NCBI GenBank assembly: GCA_963969595.1
Contig: OZ018409.1
Span: 28,285,282 to 28,349,281, forward strand
From: Neckera pumila
Taxonomy: Eukaryota; Streptophyta; Bryopsida; Hypnales; Neckeraceae
Length of the DNA stretch: 64,000 nt
Direction: 5' to 3'
Below, piece by piece: positions 10,639 through 20,892 of this stretch. Positions within the stretch are counted from its first letter, which is position 1. Every line of letters starts with the position of its first letter. A program made the translations under genes and the position numbers. The notes beneath the pieces are model-generated. The model made no database searches. It worked only from the letters and a program-made list of their open reading frames with translations, and had not been told where the DNA came from.

Positions 10639-13636
10639 GTGCATGTACGTCGCGCTAGCCCAATGTCAAATAGCGGATTCGAAACCCTAGTTGTGTTCGG
10701 ACGACAGAGCAGGGGATCGGAAACAGATTCCGACCTTTCCGAAAGATCGGAATCAGGATTTGAAGTAGTAAATACGGAATCAGACTCAGACACTCTTTCC
10801 GATTCAACAGAAGAGCAACAACTAACTCATGATGACAAATATATGGAAGTAGAAGAGGTCCATAGCACTGATGTTGCAATGGTAACGCAACCAGGTGGAA
10901 ATCATCCCGAACCTTGGAGTGTGCCAGAATCTCTGAATTTTACCGATGCAGTACTGTCGCACCCAATTTTCTTGAAAAGCATCAAGGCGGACGAGATTCT
11001 GCACCTAAAGCACGTGTGCAAGTCATGGGCAACTTGGTTTAACAGCAGCACTGATGTCATCGCCAAGGTCCGCCGCCAGGACGGGAGCTTCGATTGGTAC
11101 TTCCCAGTGCTCTACAGGCTTGCACTGCCGGCCGATCTATTCTCATGGACTTGGTCAGGAATCTGGCACGGGACTGCCAAGCACGCGTTGGGAACGCAGC
11201 CCCGCCCACTTCCTTCTCTGGATTGTGTGCCGCCCGCCTGGCGCAAGTGGAGCCACCCGGAGACTGTCGCCATTGCAGGTAAGCGTGCATTCTTTTCACA
11301 TGAGCTCCAAAATGAAACTTAATTAATTGCGGTTTAAATTAGTTAGCTTTCATATGATTATATTCAGGCTAGGCAGGTCGATTATTCTCCTTACACTACA
11401 AGAGAATGCAGCGTTTGCAATACTTTTTGCAATGGTTTTGCAATGCCCACGAATTTTGTTTCAATGATTTTGCAATGGTTTAACATATAGTATTGCACTG
11501 TGTTTGCAATGGTTTAGAATTTGCAACAGTTTAGAAATGCAATAGCATGGATTCAATGCCCAATACTTTTATATTGAATTAATCACAACTTTGCAACGGT
11601 TTTGCAATGGTTTTGCAATGCATTTTTCTTTTTTTGAGTTCCAAACTAAGTTCCGTTACACATTGTTTCATTGCAAAACCATTGCAAATGCATTGCTAGT
11701 ATGTTGCAGTCCCTGCTTTCTGTTGTAGTGTTATCAGAGGTTTCGTAGGCGATAATCTGCAATAGGAACCTCACTGTGTAACTAGATAAAGCATACATAG
11801 AGCGATTTCTTGCTAGATTCGACCTCCAATTTGATCTTAAACTTTGCCATATTACATTTACAAATTAATGTCGTGGGACTTCGATCACTCAGGTGGCCTG
11901 CTCCTCATTAGGTTCGTTCGTGACATCGTCAATGTCCCGATCAGGACCTATCGATGCAAAAGGGAATACTGGGAACCAAAAGGATACAAGTTTCGATACT
12001 GTAACACTTGCGGCTCCGAATCTGGGATACCGGGGTGCTCCCAATGCGTCACCCGCGATAACAGGAACTGGGAGCCTCTGATGGTGGTCAATCCGCTCAC
12101 AAAAACAGTCCGGTTCCTTCCAGCACCGGAACCTGATTGTTTCGAACGTGGAGAGTGGAATGTGTGGTGCTATCAGCACATGCAAGTGCACATGCGGGTG
12201 GACGACGAAGCAAACTCGTACAAAGTCATTCTCCTGTACAACGAAAGGGTGTTCGTTTACTCCTCTTCATCTGATAGGTGGAAATGGTCAGAATTCCACC
12301 AAGCGGGTCCGTGGCGGAGGAATTTGCAGGAATGGGGATACAACTGTGCCAGTGCTTGGGTGGGCGAACGTCTCTTTGTAGCAGACATTCGATATCCTGA
12401 CGATGCAGATTATCTCAGGGACCCATTTACTGCCGGAGTTCTCCAAGTATGGCAATTTGATTTCAATTCACCATTAATACATTTCTGGTTGTCATGTAAG
12501 CTAGAGAGATTATCCTGGTTCCTTGATTGGTCATTGCAGGTTTAGAGTGTTGACAACAAGGGTAATTTGAGACACTGATTTTACTTGTTTGGTTGTATGG
12601 CTGTATGTATCCTAAATTTTCCTTCACTTTCTAGTGCAAAAAATCATCTGATGACATTTACATGTATGTGGACCACATAATAATTGAACCAGCATGACTG
12701 AATGTGCCCAACTGGCCACATGGCCACTTACAGCCAAGCGGAAAATTTGGGTCACAGATTTAACTTTACCGCTTCCTAATGCAATATCATCTAGAAATTT
12801 TTGATACTTCCGGAAGGCCGAGAACAAGGATAAATACATATTTTTTCTTCCTTAGTGTGAAGCTTACTGTTTTTTCTCATCAGTTACTTGAATCGAGTAG
12901 TACAATCAGGTGATTCGTACATAATTATACTCTATATGTTGATCGAATGATTTCAAGTATAGTGCAACTGACATACTCGCTGTGCTTACCTTCGCCATAT
13001 TTCTATCTTCTTGTCCCACAGGTCTTTGAAATCGACGTTGAAGCTGGGGACTGGAAACGATACAACAGTTTTCGGTTACACGAGTATGCGGACTTGTTTC
13101 CAATTATCGATGTGACAGGCAACGACCGCGACGACGAAGACTTCTCGGATTTGGATCTCCGGAAATTGGAGCTCGTGGAATGCATGGGTCACATCTACGC
13201 AGTGATTCCCTCAAGAATTGACGAGTGTTTGCAACCGTTGAAGGAAGACACCGATGACCGACCGATCGGCTGGTCGAACTGGTCGCCGTTGGACCCCAAG
13301 TACATGCCTCTTCAATTCATCATCTTGCAATTGCAGGGAGACAACTTATTGAATGGTGTGCTGCGTATCGAACTGGAACCCAGCGGCAGCGGGTGGGATT
13401 ATAAGTCTCGCCGACAGAATTTGTTCGACAAGACCAAGCCGGAGGACCATCATGCTTCAAGGCTGAACTGGTTCAGCTGCGTTGGGAAGGGTAGCGTCAT
13501 TTGGGTGAGCTGTGAAGACTATCTCTTGCAGTATGATGTGGTCTCGGGGCAAACGCGGACGCAGGTCATTCCGGTGAACTGGGTTGAAGAAACCATGAGG
13601 TTTGCATATCGCCCGAGCTTCCATATGAAGCCCTAG
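10639..13636 (+). CDS. F-box / kelch-like protein, three exons
   Basis: Exons at 10639-11278, 11893-12446 and 13022-13636 join in frame to about 602 residues. Both introns have GT-AG borders (phases 1 and 0). The splice sites are supported by alignment to the intronless paralogue at 51888-53459: GGLLLI spans the first junction and FEIDVEAGDW (FEVNAEAGKW in the paralogue) the second. Residues 27-70 are Ser/Glu/Asp-rich. Residues ~100-140 resemble a degenerate F-box (VCKSW at 126-130). The Trp-rich remainder resembles the kelch or beta-propeller substrate-binding part of plant F-box proteins, with NPLTKTVRFLP typical of that class. Such proteins usually act as SCF ubiquitin-ligase receptors; partner and substrate are unknown. 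Residues 250-265 form C-x2-C-x8-C-x2-C, absent from the paralogue. Intron 1 holds a CACTA-type miniature element. An alternative start is M9 (10663). The frame is open throughout. Confidence 0.85.
11394..11730. mobile_element. CACTA-type miniature element in F-box intron 1
   Basis: The ends CACTACAAGAGAATGCAG and (reverse complement) CACTACAACAGAAAGCAG form a TIR of about 28 bp, flanked by a TTA direct repeat (11391-11393 and 11731-11733), which is the 3-bp target duplication expected of CACTA (En/Spm) transposons. The 337-bp body has many copies of TTGCAATGG/TTGCAATG, like the subterminal repeats bound by CACTA transposases. There is no transposase frame, so it is non-autonomous. It lies wholly inside the intron and should be removed by splicing. 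Confidence 0.8.
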
Positions 13637-14545
13637 TTTGCGCACAGGAGAAACCCTACATGTCACAGCAATAGCAAGTATGGAAGGCTGGTATTGCAAT
13701 AGTTTTTGTAGTGGTTCTACAATTTTGAAGCTGTTTAGTATGACTCCATTCAACATACAATATGTATTATTTTTGCAACTATTTGAGACTGCAATAGTTT
13801 GTGCAACAGTTTTGGTGGTGTAAGTATACATTGGTTCCGTACTTGTCGGGGACTTTTGCAACAAGTTTGCCATACATTTGCAATAGACCATACAAAGTCA
13901 ATTTATTTCATTAAACTGTCGATATTTCACAAACTAAATATTGTGTCATATATCTTCACAGTGACCTAATTCAGGCCACAAGTAGGACAGGTATAGATTT
14001 TGGTAATAAAATGTATTGAAATGGATGGATCAAGTTTTCAGCAATTGATTGATTACTGTAAGAATAAAACGAGAATAATTAGATTAAGGAGGGCAATGGT
14101 TCACAAGAATAATCAATCTATAGACGGGGTTGCAAGTTACAACGCAGGCATATAGCAGCTGAATACATTATCTTGTATAGACGTCTGCATAATTCTGTAA
14201 ATTGAAAAATGCAACACTCATTTTCACAAAATCACCATTTGCCAGCACCTAATATCCAAAATCAGTGAAAGCAAGATGATTGCTCCAAAAGTGCTCACAT
14301 TATAGAATGAGAAAATCTGGAATAAAAAACTACATACTTAAAGAAGAATAATAACAATTTGTCTTGGATTGAGATTACCGATATTCATACCAAACTACCG
14401 CAACAAGCCAACGGTGTAAAGAGCATGGCCGCAGGGGTAAAAATGCTACAAAAACTCTAGGTTGGAAAATCCATCCCAATGCTAACGTTTGCCAGCAACA
14501 AAAACCTTTATCTCATAGTCAAGAAAACCCACAAATTAATCAGGT
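13637..14545. other. Convergent 3' region: F-box 3' end and epimerase pseudogene tail
   Basis: Downstream of the F-box stop, 13660-13880 contains several TTGCAATAG/TTGCAAC words resembling the interior of the CACTA-type element at 11394-11730, possibly a decayed relative in the 3' untranslated region. From about 14080 the sequence is of ordinary complexity and probably represents the old 3' untranslated region of the epimerase pseudogene on the minus strand. No further coding sequence is seen. Confidence 0.35.
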
Positions 14546-14654
14546 CTAAGCTGCCACAGTAGCTACTTGAGGTCTCTTGCTGGCTTTGATTCCGCTGATA
14601 GCTGCAAAAGTCCAAGAATTACAATGTCCATCAGAAGGAAGTATACAATCAATA

Positions 14655-15038
14655 GGGGTTGTCACGCATCCTCGGAGAATGACATTTCTTCAAAGTCGGA
14701 GAATTCCAGGCTGAAAAGAGGGAGCCAATGGTGAGCCTTCCTGCTTGGAGGATGCGTGACACCCCTTTCTGGTGCTTTGACGAGTTCTCGGAGAATGGGC
14801 TCCCAGATGGGGTAACTCAGACTTGCTTCCTCTTACGTGGCAATTCGAGGCAGGAAGGAAAATGAAAAAATTGTCGGAGAAAATTGTTGCGACCCAATTC
14901 TTCACCTGCGAGGAGAAGAAAGGGTGCCTCAAATTCTTCGAGAATTGGACCTTTGCCCGTCCTGTGCAGCCATTGGAACAGCGCCACATGCCAATTCTCG
15001 GAGAATTTGAGGCAGGAAGAAAGATGCATGACAACCCC
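14655..15038. mobile_element. TA-flanked TIR miniature element in pseudogene intron
   Basis: GGGGTTGTCACGCATC at the left and GATGCATGACAACCCC at the right are inverted repeats, flanked on both sides by TA (14653-14654 and 15039-15040), the target duplication of Tc1/mariner-type transposons. The 384-bp body repeats CGGAGAAT four times and carries a second copy of the GATGCGTGACACCCC end motif inside (about 14750). No transposase is encoded; frames over it are chance. It lies between the last two epimerase exon remnants. Confidence 0.65.
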
Positions 15039-15367
15039 TAATAATGCAAGAATTTAAGGAATGCAAAACCACAACTAAAGACAGCAGGCTAGCAGCCAAT
15101 TTGTGAGCAAATCTCCTTGAAACTACGTTTCTTAAACTTACCCTCCGCATAGCTCTTGGCTCCAAAGACAACAAATCTTGCAACGAGCGCATTTTGCTCC
15201 AGCCTCAATAACCTGAAAAAAATGAGCCACAGTTATATTAGTATAAGAGATATTAGCCTATCCCCTCGACAGGTCTAACAAAAAGAAAGTAACAGGATGA
15301 TCTGAGATGGGGATTTATCTTGTAAGCATTCTTTGGGGTGACACCACCATCCACCTCACTGCAAGGG

Positions 15368-16051
15368 CAATACTAGAATAAGGGGGGGTTAGCATGACCA
15401 AAAACGTTGCTCTATACACTAGGAAAGTAATCAAGGAGGGACCTTCAAACATTGTCATAAACTTGGCCAAAAATGTTGCTAAGGTGAAGCAACATTTTGG
15501 TACATGCTTGTAGCAATGTTTGCTCAAGGTATGGGAACAACTAAATTTTATGTTCCCTTCTTTGAAAACATTTGTTCCCACTCATTTATTTAATTGTAAG
15601 AAGGTAGATATTTAATATTTTAATAATTTGGACAAATAAAATATTGTTGTACAAAACTTTTTTGTATAAAGTATACTATGTTGTATTGTATAAAGTATAC
15701 TATATCATATTATATATTCTATAGTATATTGTATAATATTGTACAATATACTTGTACTATACCATAGAGTATAATAGGCAAATATATGTTGTGGGAGTAG
15801 ATGAGAGAACTTGCCTATTATAGTTCATGGGAGTTTCACCAAGGTCAATGCTTATGGGATAATGTCCTCAACAAAGAATGAAGATGGGAACAACATTGGG
15901 AACATTCAAGCAACGTTTTGGTACCTCAACATTGCTTTTCACCTCCATCAATGCAAACATTGCTCACTATTCCCTCAAACGTTGCTCACTGGAGAAACAT
16001 TGCTCAAATGTTGCTAAAAAACGTTGCATACCCCCCCTTATTCTAGTAGTG
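15368..16051. mobile_element. CACTA-like non-autonomous element in pseudogene intron
   Basis: The left end reads CAATACTAGAATAAGGGGGG and the right end, as reverse complement, CACTACTAGAATAAGGGGGG, so the left end differs from the canonical CACTA start. The body has many AACGTTGCT/AACATTGCT words in inverted arrangement near both ends, and an AT-rich centre at 15600-15790. It sits 10 bp upstream of an epimerase exon remnant. No matching 3-bp target duplication is seen, in keeping with an old insertion. Confidence 0.6.
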
Positions 16052-16806
16052 GTTCACGCCTTGAATCACAAATAAATACCGAATAAGTGTACGAAGAGGG
16101 TGAATAAGCAAAATCTACGTTCTAAGGGGTATGTATCTAATTTTGTTACCGACTCTAATTATCACTACCAGAACTTGGAGGCCTAAACAGCATTTGTCAA
16201 GCCACGTTTCCTCTCCTAAACCATATTTCAGTAAGAAACAACATTCATAAACAAGGTCAAATAGAAAATAGAAAATAATCTCTGATTAAAATTTTGAATG
16301 CATATGTGAATCAGCTTAAGGTGACGGTTCTAGGGTAATCAACCTTATATAGCATTGAAGGTGACAAAGTCCTATGAAAATGAATTTCTTGCTTAAGTTT
16401 TTTTATTAGATCCCAAGCGGGAACCCCTGAACAGCCTCGCAGTTGTTCAAATCCTACTTGCTCCACTGTGGTCTAAAAAGATCTTCAAAGACCAAATTGA
16501 CATAAGAATTGGTGTCTTCAATTACATGGTCTTCAAAGCATCAGGCCTAGAAGAAGAAATCGAATAGTATAAGGTAACTACACCTAAAATCAACCGTGTT
16601 CTAATTGCGACCCCTATCTAGGAAGGACTGACATGTTGCTTGAAGTATGTTCTACTGTCAATGATGAGTTAGGTAGGCTTAAATGGTCGCTTTAAGAGCA
16701 TACTACCTTATAAGGTTTCCTCCTCAAGTCTTTAATGTGCAGCTAACCTTACAGAGTATAATATTCATTGCTTCATAGAGAGGACAATGAATCTATTTCC
16801 AACCAT
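16052..16806. other. Remaining intron of the epimerase pseudogene
   Basis: This lies between two epimerase remnants on the minus strand. The segment 16410-16570 is of higher complexity and contains GTTCAAATCCTACTTGC, which resembles a tRNA T-arm, but no complete cloverleaf can be drawn. Nothing else is recognised. Confidence 0.3.
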
Positions 16807-17120
16807 AAGATCACGAAATATTCACCTTCTCCGCATACATTCTCCTAAGATCGGCAATTTTCTTGACTTTCGTTTCAATGAAGCTCTGTCCACCAAATCT
16901 AGGATTGACAAATATGATAAGATCAGATCCACACCTGCCCATCCCCAAAGAAGGTGTATCATCTATGAGCAACAACTTTTGAGCGTGCATGGAGAAGCTG
17001 TATGAGATTGTTGCCAAATATAGTTTTTATCACCTAAAGTTTTTTATCACCTAAACCCGAACCAGTGACAGTCATCGGATATCGCAACTTTAGGTGATCA
17101 AAAACCAAGTACAAGTAATT

Positions 17121-18089
17121 CAATAATCAGGGTTCAGGTACTGTAATGCACCTTAACCCTGATTATTGCATACCTTGTTTTCTAACCAAGTTATAAAAAA
17201 TAAAGCAAATGTCAAAAATAGTCCAAGGACATCTACCATCAAAGTTCTTTTCAGTGCCATCATGATAGATTTAATTCATTGACAATTGGTGAGAAGGAAG
17301 GGTGAAGAGGTTAATTTTGTAGAAAAATCAATTGTCCATGGTGAATCTTCAAGGGGTATGGGATATTTAGAAGAGAGATCACTCATTGTCAAATGCAGAA
17401 ATTGTGTTAAAACTAGAATTTCAGACCTCATTTAGGCATAGTAGAATGAATTTTTTTTTAAAACTTTGAATTAGACAAAGTTGGATAATCAAGCTGATTT
17501 TTATGTCCAAAATCCTTGAGTTTTAGAGCATCTTGTAAAAAGTTATAAACAAAATTTTAAAAGGAATTGAAAGGGAGATTTTCTTTGACACTTTTAAATA
17601 CCTTCTCCTAATTTTATCTAGAATTTTTTATTGGAGGCTCTAAACCTCAAACAGATTTTTGGAGATGAAAATTAGCTTGATTATTCAATTTTGTTAAGTT
17701 CAAAGTTTATTGAAAAAAATCATTCTACTATACCTAAATGAGGTCTGAAATTATAGTTTTTAACACAATTCCTACTCTAAATTAAATTGAGCGGTTGAAA
17801 AACTAGAAATGATCTAAATTACATCTCACATGGATTGTTCTACCTCCTACCACCCATGTGTACATAAGGAGCTTCTCTTCTCATCTTCAAACACTTTAAA
17901 CTAAGTGGCTTCAGAAGCTAGTTGGAAATGTAAGAGTTCTCTAATTTTTTAGCAACTAGCTTGAAAATCCACTTCATTTTGCTTAATTTCATTGAATTTG
18001 ATTAAATTCCCAATTAATCACCATATATATTCATAAGGCTGAATTATTAAACTAACTTCTACTACGCCCTCATCACTGGAATCTTGATG
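17121..18089. mobile_element. Family W fold-back element
   Basis: The core (about 17395-17775) is a large imperfect palindrome: GAGGTCTGAAATT with ATTCTACTATACCTAAA on the right is mirrored by AATTTCAGACCTC with TTTAGGCATAGTAGAAT on the left. A short hairpin (AATAATCAGGGTT ... AACCCTGATTATT) lies at the left border, 17121-17168. The same arrangement recurs at 54780-55740 and 58587-60122, and partly at 47040-48600. No protein is encoded. Such long hairpins are typical of fold-back transposons and can yield small RNAs if transcribed. Confidence 0.6.
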
Positions 18090-18322
18090 CATTAGATGAT
18101 ATTTGGGGGTCTTAGAGGGCTGTTTCAGGCCTGTTCCCTGATCTGCCCAGATTCAGTGAACGCCGGTACGGGTGTGTCAGAAATTTTAAAAAAAAAAAAA
18201 AAAGAGAAAAAAAAAAAAATTTTAAATCAAAATATCATTTTAAGCAGTTGTGGCAGTTGCTTGGCCACGTCAGACAGCAGGGGGAACTTGGAGCCTCCAA
18301 GACCCCCGAATCTCATCTAATG
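18090..18322. mobile_element. Family X TIR miniature element, short copy
   Basis: The ends CATTAGATGATATTTGGGGG and CCCCCGAATCTCATCTAATG are inverted repeats. The 233-bp body has the GATCTGCCCAGATTCAGTGAACG block, an A-rich tract at about 18188-18220 and a GGCCACGTCAG block. It is the shortest of the four copies, and directly abuts the right end of the W fold-back element. Confidence 0.75.
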
Positions 18323-20380
18323 TCTTTCGCAAAATTTACACACTCTGACAATGCGTTGCGGCTATATGCCCCTACTAAATCTCATGCACTTAATAGACTA
18401 GTTTGGTCATTGTAGAGTGGCCCTCCGGAGGGCTGAGAATTTCTCTAATGCTTGAAAATCAAGGGGAATGTGATCCAGTGTTAAGAATTTATGATGAGTC
18501 AAATGTAGCTAACCCAGGTCTAGCCTCCTTCCATACTACACCCATTATTTTAAGTGCCTGTTGTTTCAGCTTGGAAATAGATTGATCAAGCTTGCCAAAG
18601 CTTCCTATTTGGGGCATTTTTTTTTTTTTCCCTCCTAGAGGGCTAGTTGAAATCTAGAATTCGAACGTTTATATTTTGAAAATAATACTATATGTGGAAG
18701 CCAAAAATTGTTGAAAAAGGTCTTTGTAGGAGAATTTCTTTGAAGCTAGCTAGGTTTTTATTTGAAATTGTTTGGTACATGTTCACCAATTTCAAAATGT
18801 TATGAATTTTTCTGAACAAGTGGTCATCTCTGTCATAAAAAGAAGGAAAAAAAAGATCAAGCAGAAAAGTGAAATTAACTTGTGCAGAAGTCTCCAAATT
18901 TGAGTTGTCCAAAATTTAAATGGCACTCCAAAAATAAATTTTTCAACTTCAAACACTATAATCTCGCAATATGAGCAGTCAAAACCTTATGTTTGTTTAT
19001 TTGATCACAATGAAGTAGTGATGATCAAATTAGTGATAATAGTGAATTAGTACTATTAGATCTTATGGTAAGATGCAACAAGATTTCATTTGTCATTTTT
19101 GGAGAACCTTTGCCATTAAAAAAGCCCATTTTGTGTATATTTTGTGAAATATAGTCATAGAACTTTAGAAGTTATTCCCTAATGTCTTTCAATAAGTGAA
19201 ATGAATTTTTGCATTTTTTGCAAGCTTCTATAAATGCAGTTCTTGACAATGTTTTTTAGAAATTTTATGTAGTGTAGGAATAATTTTTTTAGCTTTTCAA
19301 CAAGCCAATTTGCAAAAAAAATAAGTTTCTGGTTAAAAACTTAATGTTTTTCTTAAAATTTTCCCTAAACTTTTGGGTGTCTAAAAGAACATTTGTAAGA
19401 GATTGAAAAAAAAACATTCTACTATAAAATAAGATCTATATCTACAAAAAAGAAGTTTATTCATTCTATCATAATGAGTGAAGTAAATCGCATGAGAAGT
19501 TTTTGTCTTGTGTGCATCATAAAATGTCATCCAAAAAATCACAGCTATGAAGTTTGTTTGTATTAGAATTTCCAAAAAAACTTAGAAACAAAAAACATAT
19601 AGGATTAAGATGGTTTACTACATCACCACTAGAATTGGTATATTTCAATTTCATGTTAGATTTATTAGCAATTTAATATTTCCTACTATCTTATACACCC
19701 GTCCACATAATGATTATTTAAACGATGAAAATGAAGAGCTTTTTTCTTGAAGTTTTTTTTGTAGATTTTCTACTTAATTTTCTAACACAATAGAATTAAT
19801 CATAAAGTGTGTGCAATGCAAGACCAAAAATACATAAAACAAAACTCCTTGGAGCACCATTGAAATTGGGGTTTGACGGAGTTTGGTGTTATATTTCTTT
19901 TGTAATCTTCTTAGTTAAACCTTCCTTTCGTACCACTATTACAATTGCAGACAACCTTCACGATAAACTCTAATATCAAATTCTTTAGGTCGCTCAAGAC
20001 AAGCATCTTTTGCCTTAAAAAGTTCAAAGCTAGAACATGACCCTTTGGAATGATTAGAAAAAGTATACTACACTATTACTCTACAAATAATAATCTTAGA
20101 GATCCTAAGGAATTAGGCTCTAAAAGTTCATGGAGAAGCAAACATTTAAGTTTGGTACAAGATCCAGCAATCCAACAATTAAGTTGCAAAACAGATCATA
20201 AACTTGACCACTACATCTTGTTTTCAACATGTGTTGTTTTATAGCACATTTGCTCAAAAATACCCAAAGAACTTTAGGGATCAAAATTAACTTTCTCCAA
20301 CTCAGGCACTGAAAGCTTAGAGACTGAAAGCTCCATGTTCATGAAAAGATTGATGCTACAGCGGGGTCATATATATAACT
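18323..20380. other. AT-rich spacer with a solo Y end, no gene seen
   Basis: An 80-bp block at about 18361-18443 recurs at about 60491-60579. Both end GGCCCT(C/T)CGGAGGG and TCTAATGC, the right end of family Y. The rest (18450-20380) is AT-rich with poly-T and poly-A runs and fragments resembling family U (around 18960). No exon-like segment or RNA gene was found. Confidence 0.4.
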
Positions 20381-20892
20381 CCTTATTATGACAACAGACA
20401 CAGCAGTGTGGAATTACATGGAAGTACGAGTACGAAGTGAGTATAACAATACAGTGTTACATAGCAGTATGGAGTATATACTGAGTTTAGACCAGGGCGA
20501 GTCTGCTCCTTCCGATTTGGTGAGAGAACAGGAGGTCTGCGTGCACCTCCCTGTCTCCTTCAATAATCTGGTTATTATTAAATGATACCAACGCGCGTCA
20601 ATGATCCACCTTGCGTAGAAAACAGATTAACAGAATAGTGGAAAAAAGAGACATTCATGCGCAGGGAAACTACAATAGACCATTAGTAAATTCACTACCC
20701 GTACAAGTGATCAAGACAGCAATTAAGTACCCACAGAACTCTGAAACACACGGCATGGCTGGTCAGATTGAGTATTAGAACACAACGTCTATGCGCGAAT
20801 GTGACATGTGACTTACTGTCCAATGATCATATACATGGCCTGCGCCATAAAAGGAAACACTAGAACCGCAGAAAGTCCCAACACTACTACAC
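20381..20892. other. 3' flank of the ribosomal protein S4 gene
   Basis: Mixed-composition sequence downstream of the S4 stop codon (minus strand). The part nearest the gene, about 20700-20892, is likely the 3' untranslated region. No other gene is recognised. Confidence 0.35.

Larger units (their letters stand above)
14546..16934 (-). pseudogene. RPE: Ribulose-phosphate 3-epimerase, 3' half, decayed
   Basis: Four exon remnants read on the minus strand: about 16934-16807 ([24 protein letters not shown]), 15358-15319 (EVDGGVTPKNAYK), 15212-15142 (VIEAGA, then LVARFVVFGAKSYAE) and 14601-14546 (ISGIKASKRPQ...VAA, stop). These match the conserved C-terminal part of plant ribulose-phosphate 3-epimerase, the Calvin-cycle and pentose-phosphate enzyme; the VDGG motif carries the catalytic Asp of the family. 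Damage is plain: one extra A after GCA shifts the third remnant out of frame, the donor after NAYK reads AT instead of GT, the first remnant has a frame break before VNP and a stop near VNIS, and the loop glycine in NPGFGG is Arg. No 5' exons occur upstream, where a fold-back element starts near 17121. Introns hold two DNA transposons. The identification is firm from motifs; loss of function is inferred. Confidence 0.75.

Noticed and set aside
14690..15034. 114-residue minus-strand frame
   Set aside because: It is contained almost wholly in the TA-flanked inverted-repeat element; its repeated FLPAS segments come from the repeated element sequence.
16420..16490. T-arm-like GTTCAAATCC suggesting a tRNA gene
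   Set aside because: No matching acceptor, D and anticodon stems could be drawn around it.
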